From an uncultured Paracoccaceae bacterium (GTDB lineage: Bacteria; Pseudomonadota; Alphaproteobacteria; Rhodobacterales; Rhodobacteraceae), in assembly GCA_947501555.1 (NCBI GenBank), contig CANMWG010000001.1, positions 2,046,001 through 2,110,000 on the forward strand: DNA of 64,000 nucleotides, given 5' to 3'. Each line of letters begins with the position of its first letter. The first letter of the stretch is position 1. Under the pieces are notes generated by a model. That model saw only the letters and a program-made list of their open reading frames with translations. It was not told where the DNA came from and did no database searches. This document shows, one piece after another, positions 18,550-27,446 of this stretch. The translations under genes and the position numbers were made by a program.

Positions 18550-18756
18550 ATGGCTACTGGCACCGTGAAATGGTTCAACACTACTAAAGGCTTCGGCTTT
18601 ATCGCACCCGATGGCGGATCCAAGGACGTTTTTGTCCACATCTCAGCTGTTGAGCGTTCAGGCCTGACAGGTCTGAAAGACGACCAAAAGGTTACTTTCG
18701 ACATCGAAGCTGGCCGTGACGGCCGCGAATCTGCGGTTAACCTCGCTCTCGCATAA
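18550..18756 (+). CDS. Cold-shock domain protein (first of two)
   Basis: This 68-residue single cold-shock domain contains both RNA-binding motifs, KGFGFI (RNP1) and DVFVHIS (RNP2). Such proteins bind single-stranded RNA or DNA and melt secondary structure. It differs at only a few positions from the protein at 18998, including Thr against Ser at residue 3, Phe against Tyr in RNP1 and Thr against Asn near residue 49. It has its own terminator, so the two copies are separately transcribed. The leader of about 200 bases upstream could hold a regulatory 5' UTR. Confidence 0.95.
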   Translation: MATGTVKWFNTTKGFGFIAPDGGSKDVFVHISAVERSGLTGLKDDQKVTFDIEAGRDGRESAVNLALA

Positions 18757-18777
18757 GCGAAAACCTTAAGAGCTTGG

Positions 18778-18805
18778 GGCGTGCAATTCTTTGCGCGCCT
18801 TTTTT
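18778..18805 (+). terminator. Rho-independent terminator after first cold-shock gene
   Basis: GGCGTGCAA at 18778-18786 pairs with TTGCGCGCC at 18791-18799 (one wobble) over a TTCT loop, then six T. Confidence 0.92.
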
Positions 18806-18997
18806 GTTGGCATCTTGCCGCCAATTTGGCGATTTCTGTGCTACTGTCTTTTATTGATGATCAAATTGTGGCATAATTAAGAAGCGACGTTATTCTATCG
18901 ACCACTGTCTCCCTACCCGGCCCAGTCTAGCGATTGAAGTTTGACCGAGCCGACCCGCTGCACTTCCGCGAGCGGACAATATAAGGAAGACAAGGAC

Positions 18998-19207
18998 ATG
19001 GCTTCAGGCACTGTCAAATGGTTCAACACCACTAAAGGCTACGGATTTATTGCGCCCGACGGCGGCAGCAAGGATGTTTTCGTCCATATTTCAGCGGTCG
19101 AACGTTCCGGGCTGACTGGCCTCAAGGACGATCAGAAGGTGAATTTTGACATCGAAGCGGGACGTGATGGGCGTGAAAGCGCAATCAACCTGACTTTGGC
19201 CGACTAA
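18998..19207 (+). CDS. Cold-shock domain protein (second of two)
   Basis: This 69-residue cold-shock protein is nearly identical to the one at 18550 and has intact KGYGFI and DVFVHIS motifs. I chose ATG 18998, which follows AAGGA at about 18984 and gives the family N-terminus, over an in-frame upstream start at 18941 that adds 19 unrelated residues. About 240 bases separate it from the first copy, with a terminator between, so it has its own promoter. The pair looks like a tandem duplication kept similar by selection or gene conversion. Confidence 0.95.
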   Translation: MASGTVKWFNTTKGYGFIAPDGGSKDVFVHISAVERSGLTGLKDDQKVNFDIEAGRDGRESAINLTLAD

Positions 19208-19227
19208 ACCGTCACCGATACTTTGCG

Positions 19228-19255
19228 AAAAGGGCGCCTAGATGGGCGCCCTTTT
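19228..19255. terminator. Bidirectional terminator between cold-shock and dodecin genes
   Basis: AAAAGGGCGCC at 19228-19238 pairs perfectly with GGCGCCCTTTT at 19245-19255 over a six-base loop. The A and T tracts flank both sides, so it can end transcripts arriving from either direction. Confidence 0.9.
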
Positions 19256-19259
19256 GCCT

Positions 19260-19463
19260 TTAGTCGTGAAGGACAAATGTCACCTTCATCACGACCCTGT
19301 ATTCGTCAATCTTGCCGTCCTTTACGGTCACTTTTTGGTCTGCAACCCAAGCGCCTGTAATCCCAGAGAGGGTTTTCGAAGCCTTCTTGATCCCATTCTC
19401 GACAGCGTCATCAAACGACTTGGACGAGGACGAGATAATTTCAGTGACTTTTGCGACTGACAT
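19260..19463 (-). CDS. Dodecin, flavin-binding storage protein
   Basis: This 67-residue protein matches dodecin across its length: MSVAKVTEIISSSSKSFDDAV, then a helix and three strands ending KVTFVLHD. The Trp in TGAWVADQKV corresponds to the residue that stacks on flavin in dodecins. Dodecin forms a hollow dodecamer that buffers flavins in the cytoplasm. I chose the ATG at 19463, preceded by AAAAGGA, over a longer start at 19526. It lies 37 bases downstream of the YedK-like gene on the same strand. Confidence 0.92.
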   Translation of the reverse strand: MSVAKVTEIISSSSKSFDDAVENGIKKASKTLSGITGAWVADQKVTVKDGKIDEYRVVMKVTFVLHD

Positions 19464-19500
19464 GGCTTTTCCTTTTTTACTACGGGCCGCCACCATACGC

Positions 19501-20082
19501 TCATGCAGCCTGCCAGTCCACGTCATCGGCTTTTTCGACCGTCAACCGGCCATCCGGGTAGGGCTGCAGCATCGCCTTTGCGACCGCTTCGTCGCAATCA
19601 AACCATTGATCGATCTGGTCGAAATCCAAAATAACACCCATCCGATGATGGATATCTCGGACATCCGCAGAAGGCGCACATGTGATCGTTGCGACCTGCG
19701 CAATCTGCACGCCCCCTGGCCCGCCCCAGACGTCGTAGATCGCTGCAAAATACAGCATCTCCTGGTCTTTGCGTGATATTCGCCAAGGCTGTTTGCGTCG
19801 TTTCTCACCCGTCCATTCATACCACCCGTCAACCGGCACCACGGCCCGTTTCACATCAGCGAAAGCTGATTTGTCGAATACGGTCTCGGACCGGGCATTC
19901 ACAATCGTTTCCATGACTGGCCGCCCGCGCGCATTGACGCGCCCCACCGGGATCAAGCCCCAGCGCATGTGCTGCGCACCATCGGTTGTCAGCGTGATAA
20001 CCTCTTGCCCCGGTGCGATATTCCGGCGCGGCGGATCAGTTATTCCGGCCACTTCTCGCGTCAGGAAGAACCGGCCCGGCAT
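19501..20082 (-). CDS. SOS-response-associated (YedK/HMCES-like) protein lacking Cys2
   Basis: This 193-residue protein has the SRAP fold: NIAPGQ near residue 21, VNARSET (Asn62), DGWYEW (Glu89) and IHHRM (His145/146), the last three corresponding to conserved active-site positions of YedK. Family members begin Met-Cys-Gly-Arg, and Cys2 forms the covalent link to abasic sites after Met removal. Here the protein begins Met-Pro-Gly-Arg, so the nucleophile is absent. An in-frame TAA two codons before the ATG rules out a longer start. It sits three bases after the tesA stop. It may bind abasic DNA without crosslinking, or have another role. Confidence 0.85.
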   Translation of the reverse strand: MPGRFFLTREVAGITDPPRRNIAPGQEVITLTTDGAQHMRWGLIPVGRVNARGRPVMETIVNARSETVFDKSAFADVKRAVVPVDGWYEWTGEKRRKQPWRISRKDQEMLYFAAIYDVWGGPGGVQIAQVATITCAPSADVRDIHHRMGVILDFDQIDQWFDCDEAVAKAMLQPYPDGRLTVEKADDVDWQAA

Positions 20083-20085
20083 GGA

Positions 20086-20718
20086 TTACTCTACAGCTTC
20101 AATAAGTTCGAGCACCCGTGGCCCGATAGCCGCGACAATCACAGCCACTCCGTCTTTGTTGGGATGGATACCATCGGCCTGCAAGAACTCTGACATCCCC
20201 TCTTGCATCCCCGCAACAGCCCGTAAGCCTGCTGCAAAGTCCGGATAAAGCGGCACATCATATTTTTCGGCCAGCGCCGGATAGAGCCCTTCGAATGCGG
20301 CCTTATAGTCCAGCCCATAGTTGCCGCCGACTTGCAGTCCTACCAAGAGCATCTCAACCTCTGCCGCCTGACCGGCTTGTAGGATCCCGTCCAGATTTTG
20401 CCGGGTGATCAGCGGATCTAGACCGCGTAGAAAGTCGTTCCCCCCCAATGTGACGATCATCGCGTCTACATCCGGGGTCAACGTCCAACCCACGCGGCTG
20501 AGCCCACCAGCCGATGTGTCCCCCGAGACACCCGCATTCAGCACAACCGCATCAGCCCCCTGCTCATCCAGCCACGCCTGCAATTGCGGCACAAATCCAT
20601 CCGCTTGGGGCAAGCCGTATCCAGCTGTCAAACTGTCGCCTAAGGCTGCAATCGTCACCGTTTCTGCATGTGCGAAACCAGTTGTTATCAAAACTGCGAT
20701 ACTCAGGTTGCGGAGCAT
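20086..20718 (-). CDS. tesA: TesA-type arylesterase/acyl-CoA thioesterase I, periplasmic
   Basis: This 210-residue SGNH hydrolase has a signal peptide (LSIAVLITTGFAHAE, cleavage near residue 18), block I GDSLTAGYG with the catalytic Ser, LNAGVSGDTSAGG, the GGND block III, and the C-terminal DGIHPN with catalytic Asp and His. It hydrolyses esters or thioesters in the periplasm. I chose ATG 20718 because it gives a clean signal peptide; an upstream in-frame ATG at 20769 would overlap the divergent ybbA start. The tesA/ybbA/ybbP divergent arrangement is the same as in E. coli. Confidence 0.92.
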   Translation of the reverse strand: MLRNLSIAVLITTGFAHAETVTIAALGDSLTAGYGLPQADGFVPQLQAWLDEQGADAVVLNAGVSGDTSAGGLSRVGWTLTPDVDAMIVTLGGNDFLRGLDPLITRQNLDGILQAGQAAEVEMLLVGLQVGGNYGLDYKAAFEGLYPALAEKYDVPLYPDFAAGLRAVAGMQEGMSEFLQADGIHPNKDGVAVIVAAIGPRVLELIEAVE

Positions 20719-20767
20719 GTGCGCAGCACCATATGCATAGTCCAGACCACTACCAAAGGCGTACCCC

Positions 20768-21460
20768 ATGACAGATCCCGTCCTGACGATCAAAGACACA
20801 AACCTGTCCTTGGATGGCAATGCGGGCCGTGTGGACATCCTGCATGATATCTCTCTGACGGTCACATCAGGGGAAACATTGGGCCTTGTCGGGCCAAGTG
20901 GATCGGGCAAATCGTCGCTCCTTATGCTGATGGGCGGGCTGGAACAGGCCACATCGGGCAGCATTCTGGCCCTGGGCCAAAACCTGACAGATATGAATGA
21001 AGACCAGCTTGCCCTCTTTCGCAGGGACAATATGGGGGTGGTGTTCCAATCTTTCCACCTGATCCCGACAATGACGGCGCTGGAAAATGTTGCAACCCCA
21101 TTGGAACTGGCTGGTGTGCTGGATGCATTTGATCGGGCCGCGGCTGAGCTTAAGGCCGTTGGTCTTGCCGATCGGCTTGACCATTACCCTAACCAAATGT
21201 CCGGGGGGGAGCAGCAACGCGTGGCGTTGGCCCGCGCCTCTGCCCCTCGTCCAAAGCTGTTGCTGGCTGATGAGCCGACAGGCAACCTGGATGAAACCAA
21301 CGGACAGGCGATCATCGAATTGCTCTTTGGGCTGCGCGACCGACACGGGGCAACATTGATTATGGTCACCCATTCCAACACATTGGCCAGCCGCTGCGAC
21401 CGTGTCATTCGGCTGCGCGACGGGCGCATCGACGATACCATGGCACAGGCCGCCGAATGA
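20768..21460 (+). CDS. ybbA: ABC transporter ATPase, YbbA (LolD-like) family
   Basis: This 230-residue ATPase has Walker A GPSGSGKSS at 42-50, Q-loop VFQSFHLIPTMTALENV, signature MSGGEQQRVALARA and Walker B LLADEPTGNLD. These are the MacB/LolD subfamily features. It is paired with an FtsX-type permease whose start overlaps its stop (ATGA) and is divergent from tesA by 49 bases. The partner YbbP complex is linked in other bacteria to export or extraction from the inner membrane, but its substrate is not established. Confidence 0.9.
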   Translation: MTDPVLTIKDTNLSLDGNAGRVDILHDISLTVTSGETLGLVGPSGSGKSSLLMLMGGLEQATSGSILALGQNLTDMNEDQLALFRRDNMGVVFQSFHLIPTMTALENVATPLELAGVLDAFDRAAAELKAVGLADRLDHYPNQMSGGEQQRVALARASAPRPKLLLADEPTGNLDETNGQAIIELLFGLRDRHGATLIMVTHSNTLASRCDRVIRLRDGRIDDTMAQAAE

Positions 21461-23973
21461 GCCTGGCCATCGCATCCCGTTTTGCCGCCCGCGAGTTGCG
21501 CGGCGGGCTGCGCGGCTTTCGCGTGTTCCTTGCCTGCCTTGCCCTTGGGGTTGCGGCCATTGCCGCCGTCGGCACTGTGCGCGCCGGGATTGAGGCTGGG
21601 TTGAAACGCGATGGTGCTGCTTTGCTGGGTGGCGATGCTGAGGTGGAGTTCACCTATCGCTTTGCCCGCGATGTGGAATTGGCTTGGATGGAGTCAATTG
21701 CGGAGGACATCTCGGAAACCGTTGATTTCCGGTCAATGGTTGTCGTGCCGCGCGATGCAGGGACCGAGCGCAGCCTGACCCAGGTGCGCGCGGTTGATGA
21801 TGCCTACCCGCTTGTTGGGCAGGTCCAACTTGACCCCGATATCCCGCTGGAGGACGCGCTGGTCGACTCTGGCGGCGTGATGGAGCGTGTCCTTGCTGAC
21901 CGGCTTGCGCTGACCCCGGGCGATACGTTTCGGCTGGGTGAGCAAGACTTTACCCTGCGCGCTATCTTAGATCGCTACCCGGACAATGCCGCCGGTGGCT
22001 TTGGGCTGGGCCCGCGCACAATCGTGCTGACCGAGGCGCTTTCAGACTCTGGGTTGATCGCCGAGGGTACGTTGTTCTCAACCGAGTACCGGTTGGACCT
22101 GCCCCCCGATGCGGATCTGCAAGCGCTGGAAGACACCGCTGCAGCGCAATTCCGCGACTCGGGTCTGCGTTGGCGCGACAGTCGCCGGGGTGCGGGTGGT
22201 GCCGCGCGCTTTGTGGATCGGATCGGGGCCTTCCTGATCCTCGTCGGGCTCTCAGGTCTTGCGGTCGGGGGCGTTGGTGTCTCAGCGGCTGTACGTGCTT
22301 ATTTGGCGGGTAAGACCGGTGTTATCGCGACGCTAAAAACCCTTGGGGCAACCCGGCAAACGATATTCCTGACTTATTTCATTCAAGTGGGCGTTCTGAC
22401 CTTGCTGGGGATCGCCATGGGCGTGACCTTGGGTGGAGCACTCCCTTTGATTTTCGCCCCGATCATTGAGGCGCGGCTGCCCATCCCGGCAGTCTTCGCG
22501 CTCTACCCAATGCCGCTGATCGAGGCGGCGATTTACGGGCTTCTGGCGGCCCTTATCTTCACCCTGTGGCCCCTTGCAAAGACCGAGGATATTCGGGCAG
22601 CAACACTGTTCCGCGACGCCTTTTCCGCCTCAAAGACCCTGCCCGCAGGGCGATATTTGATCGCAACGGCAATGCTGATCGGGGCGCTTCTCGGGGCAGC
22701 AATCTGGTTTTCGGGCACGGCGTTCCTGACGCTTTGGACAGCTGGCGGGATCGCTGGGTCGCTGCTGATCCTCATCGTCGCAGCGCTTGCGATCCGTTGG
22801 GTCGCCCGACGCTTGCGCAAACCTGCGCGCGGGCGCACCGCATTCCGGTTGGCTTTGGGATCAATCGGCGCACGCGGTGGCGAGGCCACGTCAGTTGTCT
22901 TGTCACTTGGGTTGGGGCTGACGGTGCTTGCCGCAGTTGGCCAGATCGATGGGAACCTGCGCAGCTCTTTTTCAGACGATCTACCCGCCGTCGCCCCCAG
23001 CTATTTCTTTGTGGATATCCAGCCCGACCAAATCGACGGGTTCCGCGCCCGCTTGGCTGATGACACCGCCGTCAGCCGCGTTGACAGCGCGCCCATGCTG
23101 CGCGGCATCATTACCCAGATCAACAGGCAACCCGCCCAGGACTTCGCCGACGGACATTGGGTCGTGCGCGGCGACCGGGGTGTCACCTACGCCGACGCGC
23201 AGCCCAGCGGGACCGAAATCACAGAGGGCACATGGTGGCCCGAAGGCTATGACGGCCCGCCTCAAATCAGCTTTGCCGAGGAAGAAGCCTTGGAAATCGG
23301 GCTACAGCTGGGCGATACGATGACGGTCAATATCTTAGGCCGTGATATCACTGGCGAGATCACCAGCTTCCGCAATGTTAGTTGGGAAGATGCGGGCATC
23401 GGTTTCGTTTTGGCAATGAACCAATCGGCCCTGGCAGGTGCACCGCATAGCTGGATTTCAACGGTTTACGCTGAGCCACAGGCCGAGGCCGCGATCCTGC
23501 GGGATCTTGCCACGGCATACCCCAATATCACAGCGATCCGGATCAGAGACGCCATTGATCAGGTGATCGAACTGGTTGGCGGCATCTCGGCAGCCACGCG
23601 CTACGGCGCGCTGATAACCCTCATTACCGGCTTTCTGGTGCTGATCGGGGCTGCCGCTGCGGGCGAACGTACCCGGACTTATGAAGCTGCCGTTCTCAAG
23701 ACATTGGGTGCCGCACGGCGCAGTATCCTTGCCAGCTTTGCCCTGCGCGCCGCATTATTGGGTTTGGCCGCTGGGGTGGTCGCATTGGGGGCGGGTATCT
23801 TGGGGGGCTGGGCTGTTTCGACCTTCATCATGGAAACTGATTATACTGTCATCTGGTCCAACGCGCTTTTGATTGTCGGCGGCGGGGTTGCGGCTTCAAC
23901 CTTGGCCGGTCTCGCCTTCGCCTGGCGGCCCCTTGCGGCCAAACCAGCCCAGGTTCTGCGGGCCCGCGAATGA
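21457..23973 (+). CDS. ybbP: ABC permease, FtsX-like, YbbP family
   Basis: This 838-residue protein has an N-terminal membrane helix (FLACLALGVAAIAAVGTV, near residue 27), a large periplasmic domain, two FtsX-type membrane blocks (about 250-460 and 720-835) and a second soluble domain between them. That ten-helix duplicated layout is typical of YbbP. Overlap with ybbA (ATGA) makes it the partner of that ATPase. The stop overlaps the next gene by four bases. The substrate is unknown. Confidence 0.88.
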   Translation: MSLAIASRFAARELRGGLRGFRVFLACLALGVAAIAAVGTVRAGIEAGLKRDGAALLGGDAEVEFTYRFARDVELAWMESIAEDISETVDFRSMVVVPRDAGTERSLTQVRAVDDAYPLVGQVQLDPDIPLEDALVDSGGVMERVLADRLALTPGDTFRLGEQDFTLRAILDRYPDNAAGGFGLGPRTIVLTEALSDSGLIAEGTLFSTEYRLDLPPDADLQALEDTAAAQFRDSGLRWRDSRRGAGGAARFVDRIGAFLILVGLSGLAVGGVGVSAAVRAYLAGKTGVIATLKTLGATRQTIFLTYFIQVGVLTLLGIAMGVTLGGALPLIFAPIIEARLPIPAVFALYPMPLIEAAIYGLLAALIFTLWPLAKTEDIRAATLFRDAFSASKTLPAGRYLIATAMLIGALLGAAIWFSGTAFLTLWTAGGIAGSLLILIVAALAIRWVARRLRKPARGRTAFRLALGSIGARGGEATSVVLSLGLGLTVLAAVGQIDGNLRSSFSDDLPAVAPSYFFVDIQPDQIDGFRARLADDTAVSRVDSAPMLRGIITQINRQPAQDFADGHWVVRGDRGVTYADAQPSGTEITEGTWWPEGYDGPPQISFAEEEALEIGLQLGDTMTVNILGRDITGEITSFRNVSWEDAGIGFVLAMNQSALAGAPHSWISTVYAEPQAEAAILRDLATAYPNITAIRIRDAIDQVIELVGGISAATRYGALITLITGFLVLIGAAAAGERTRTYEAAVLKTLGAARRSILASFALRAALLGLAAGVVALGAGILGGWAVSTFIMETDYTVIWSNALLIVGGGVAASTLAGLAFAWRPLAAKPAQVLRARE

Positions 23974-24506
23974 CAGATCCTGCGTTTTTCGGCTACGGGA
24001 GCCTCGTGAACCTGAGCACCCATGACTATGCGCAACCTACGCCTGCAACATTGGCAGGATGGCGGAGGGTCTGGCGGGCGACACGGATGCGGAACACCGC
24101 GTTCTTGTCAGTTGAACGCTGCAACGACACGGCGATCAAAGGGATCATCGCCCATGTTCCTGGCGGCAATTGGGCCCTGCTGGACAAACGCGAAGCCGCC
24201 TACCATCGCCATGATGTGAGCACCGACGTCGCACACAACGCGCCAACGGCGGTCTATCAAGTCACGCCAGATAACATCATCGAGACCAAAACAGATTATC
24301 CGATCATGCTCAGCTATCTGGACGTGGTCGTTCAGGGTTATCTGCAGGTTTTCGGTGAAGATGGGGTACGGCATTTCTTTGACACCACATCCGACTGGCA
24401 ACCCATTTTGAACGACCGGGCAGACCCGCAATATCCGCGGCACCAATCGCTGAGCCGTGCCGAACAAGACTTGGTTGATCACCACCTAGCGGCGGTGATG
24501 CAGTAG
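23970..24506 (+). CDS. Gamma-glutamylcyclotransferase-like protein
   Basis: This 178-residue protein has the GGCT fold signature FGYGSLV at 7-13 and a Glu at position 75 in LDKREAAY, which matches the catalytic acid position of gamma-glutamylcyclotransferases. These enzymes release 5-oxoproline from gamma-glutamyl peptides, though this bacterial subgroup is not well characterised. It overlaps the ybbP stop by four bases and so belongs to the exporter operon. Its 3' end overlaps the convergent MATE gene by 21 bases. Confidence 0.75.
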   Translation: MTDPAFFGYGSLVNLSTHDYAQPTPATLAGWRRVWRATRMRNTAFLSVERCNDTAIKGIIAHVPGGNWALLDKREAAYHRHDVSTDVAHNAPTAVYQVTPDNIIETKTDYPIMLSYLDVVVQGYLQVFGEDGVRHFFDTTSDWQPILNDRADPQYPRHQSLSRAEQDLVDHHLAAVMQ

Positions 24507-25874
24507 ACTGAAAAGCCGGGCTTGCCGCTGGAACGGCTCTTGTTGCGGCGCACCACCTGCAGTCATCACGCGGCGGGCCATCAGAAACGCCAATCCTGCA
24601 AAGACAGCACCACCCAAATATTGGCCAATCAAAACCCCGGGGGCACCAAAATATGCAGTGCCCACCATCACAAACGGGATTGTCCCTAATGTATTGCGAC
24701 CCCAGTTCACGATGGTTGAATAAAACGGATGCCCCAGATTGTTAAACGCCGCATTCGACACAAAAATCACGCCGTTGAAAAAGAACATCAAAGACAACGG
24801 ACCGGCGAACAGGAATACCAAGGTTAGGGCAATACCATCGAGCTGGAAAAGCCAAACCAACCCCGGACGGGCCAGAAACAGCACACCGGACACGACGACC
24901 ACGACGAGGGCCGTAAACAACACCCCCTCTCGAAAAGCCCTGCGGACCCGATCATGCAGCCCTGCACCGGCGTTTTGACCTATTATCGGGCCGATCGCGC
25001 CCGACAAAGCAAAGATGATCGCGAAACCAATCGGCGTGATCCGGGCGACGATGGCCATACCTGCCACGGCCTCTTCACCATATTGGGCCATGGCGCGGGT
25101 GACATAGGCCTGCCCAATTGGCGTGGCAAGTTGGGTCAGGATCGCGGGGAACGCAATCGCTAAAATAGGACGGATATCAATGGATAGGCTCGCGGGTGTT
25201 GGCCTGTCGAACCCGCCATAATGTTTGACTAGGGGGATCAAAGCCACAACCGCAATCACGATCCGAGCAAAAACGCTGGCAAGGGCGGCACCTGTCAGTT
25301 CCAAATCCAGTCCAAAAATCAGGATCGGATCAAGCACTGCATTCACCAGACCACCCCAGATAGTGGCCATCATCGCCCGGCGCGCATCGCCATGGGCGCG
25401 CAAGATGGCCCCACCGATCATCCCAATCATCAGGAATGGCAGCGAGGGCACAATGATCCGCAAATAATGCACGGCCAGATCAAGCGTTTCACCGGTCGCC
25501 CCCAGGAGGCCCGCCAGAAATCGCAGATTGAACCAGACCAAAGCCGCGAAAACCGCACCAAGGAAGACCCCATAGATCAAGGAATTGGTGGCACGGCGAC
25601 GCGCCTCTTCGGTCTGGCCAGCACCCAAAGCGCGGGCCACCAAAGCGCCCGCCGCGATCGCCATGCCAATGCCAAATGAAGTTGTAAAGAACAGGATCGC
25701 ACCAGCGTAACCAACCGCTGCGGCAAGCTCGGCTTTGCCCAACATCGAGATGAAAATCATATCGACGAAATCGACAAAAAAGACAGCCATCAGCCCAATT
25801 GATGCCGTGAAGGACATGACAGAGATATGGCCAAACAGGCTACCTTGTGTGAACTTTGCCTGCACTTCTGCCAT
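24486..25874 (-). CDS. MATE-family efflux transporter
   Basis: This 462-residue protein has twelve probable membrane segments in two homologous halves, with the MATE features DFVDMIFISMLG and AGALVARALGAG in the first half and SGAIGPIIGQNAGAG in the second. MATE proteins extrude drugs or metabolites with Na+ or H+. I chose ATG 25874, eight bases after GAGGGG, rather than the adjacent TTG at 25877. Downstream it overlaps the convergent GGCT-like gene by 21 bases. Substrate is unknown. Confidence 0.9.
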   Translation of the reverse strand: MAEVQAKFTQGSLFGHISVMSFTASIGLMAVFFVDFVDMIFISMLGKAELAAAVGYAGAILFFTTSFGIGMAIAAGALVARALGAGQTEEARRRATNSLIYGVFLGAVFAALVWFNLRFLAGLLGATGETLDLAVHYLRIIVPSLPFLMIGMIGGAILRAHGDARRAMMATIWGGLVNAVLDPILIFGLDLELTGAALASVFARIVIAVVALIPLVKHYGGFDRPTPASLSIDIRPILAIAFPAILTQLATPIGQAYVTRAMAQYGEEAVAGMAIVARITPIGFAIIFALSGAIGPIIGQNAGAGLHDRVRRAFREGVLFTALVVVVVSGVLFLARPGLVWLFQLDGIALTLVFLFAGPLSLMFFFNGVIFVSNAAFNNLGHPFYSTIVNWGRNTLGTIPFVMVGTAYFGAPGVLIGQYLGGAVFAGLAFLMARRVMTAGGAPQQEPFQRQARLFSLLHHRR

Positions 25875-25940
25875 CAAGTCGCCCCCTCACCCCGCGGCCA
25901 GCAAGACCTGCGTTGGGGGGCTATGTCAATGGACCAAAAC

Positions 25941-27260
25941 CTAGAGCGTTGGTTTGCTTTGCAACAAAGGCATCACATCAGCCATCTCGGGTCCACGCTG
26001 GCGACCGGTGACGGCTTTGCGCAGCGGCATAAACAGACCCTTACCTTTGCGCCCCGTCGCCTCTTTCACGGCAGAGGTCCACTGCCCCCATGTTTCAGTG
26101 CTGTAAGGCAACGGCGGCAGCATATCAAAAGCCTGTGCGACGAATTCGTGGTCTTCATCGGCGACCAAAGGCGTGGCCCCATCCCGGAATAGCGCCCACC
26201 AGTCGGCAACCTCATCCAATGTGTCGATGTTATCGCGCACCACACACCAGAACGCCTCCGCCAGACCGTCCGGCACACCAGCCGATGTTAAAACATCGGC
26301 CACGCTCTCTGCGCCCAGAGTTGCGAGGTGGCGGGCGGTTAACGGGCCAAGATCGGCGGCATCGAATTTGGTCGGGGCAGAGCCGAACTTGCTGATGTCA
26401 AAGCCTGCGACGACCTCGTCCACATTTGCGCGTAGCTCGACCGGGTCGGACGAGCCCAAACGGGCCATCAGCGATAAGATCGCCTGTGGCGCAATGCCTT
26501 GCGCGCGCAAATCGCGCAACGCAAGTGTGCCCAGCCGTTTCGACAAGGCCTCGCCTTGCGGACCAGTTAGCAAGGAATGGTGCGCGAAGCGGGGGACAGT
26601 GCCGCCCAGCGCTTCGATCATCTGGATCTGCGTCGCTGTGTTGGTCACGTGATCGGACCCGCGCACAACATCCGTGATCCTCATTTCCGTGTCATCCACA
26701 ACAGAGGCCAGCGTATACAATATCTGCCCATCGTTCTTAAACAACACCGGGTCACTGACGGATGCGGCGTCAATGGAAATGTCGCCGATAATCCCATCGG
26801 TCCAGGCAATCCGGGTGTGATCCAGCTTGAACCGCCAATGCGATCCACGCTCGGCGCGCAGGGCGTCTTTTTCGGCGTCTGACAGCGCTAAAGCGGCACG
26901 GTCATACACAGGCGGTTTGCCCATATTCAGTTGCTTTTTGCGCTTGAGGTCCAACTCAACGGGCGTTTCAAAACACTCATACAGGCGGCCCATATCGATC
27001 AGACGCTGTTTCGCGTCCAGATAGCGGTCCATGCGGGCGGACTGGTGTTCGACCCGGTCCCATGTCAAGCCAAGCCAGGTCAGGTCGTCCTTGATGCCTT
27101 GGATGTATTCGTCTTTGGACCGTTCCGCATCGGTATCATCGATCCGCAACACAAAGGTGCCACCCTGCTGACGGGCAATCGCATAGTTGAAAAGCGCCGC
27201 ACGCAGGTTGCCGATGTGCAGCCGGCCAGTGGGGGAAGGGGCAAAGCGAGTCGTTGTCAT
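25941..27260 (-). CDS. gltX: Glutamyl-tRNA synthetase
   Basis: This 439-residue class I synthetase has the HIGH-type motif PSPTGRLHIGN near residue 8 and the KMSKS-type motif ALSKRLG near 240. It charges tRNA-Glu in the cytoplasm. I chose ATG 27260, six bases after AGGAG, over an upstream in-frame start at 27281. Many alphaproteobacteria have two GltX copies and lack GlnRS, so this one may charge tRNA-Glu and/or tRNA-Gln; which class it belongs to cannot be decided by eye. The 66-base gap to the MATE gene suggests shared transcription is possible. Confidence 0.93.
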   Translation of the reverse strand: MTTTRFAPSPTGRLHIGNLRAALFNYAIARQQGGTFVLRIDDTDAERSKDEYIQGIKDDLTWLGLTWDRVEHQSARMDRYLDAKQRLIDMGRLYECFETPVELDLKRKKQLNMGKPPVYDRAALALSDAEKDALRAERGSHWRFKLDHTRIAWTDGIIGDISIDAASVSDPVLFKNDGQILYTLASVVDDTEMRITDVVRGSDHVTNTATQIQMIEALGGTVPRFAHHSLLTGPQGEALSKRLGTLALRDLRAQGIAPQAILSLMARLGSSDPVELRANVDEVVAGFDISKFGSAPTKFDAADLGPLTARHLATLGAESVADVLTSAGVPDGLAEAFWCVVRDNIDTLDEVADWWALFRDGATPLVADEDHEFVAQAFDMLPPLPYSTETWGQWTSAVKEATGRKGKGLFMPLRKAVTGRQRGPEMADVMPLLQSKPTL

Positions 27261-27446
27261 AGGTATCTCCTGTTGCGACACGCTTTGTCATGACTTCCCG
27301 CGATTGTCCATGTTCCGTCCGATAGACGAGAATCTGATCCGTTAAATCGACAAAATCACAATATTTTGCATTCCGTCGATGTTGCCTTGGCGCCGAGGGA
27401 CACTACCATCGCGTCACCCAACATTACCACAGAAAGGTATTCGCAG

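Noticed and set aside
20719..21030. N-terminal extension of tesA to 21030
   Set aside because: It runs antisense through ybbA and precedes a complete signal peptide at 20718.
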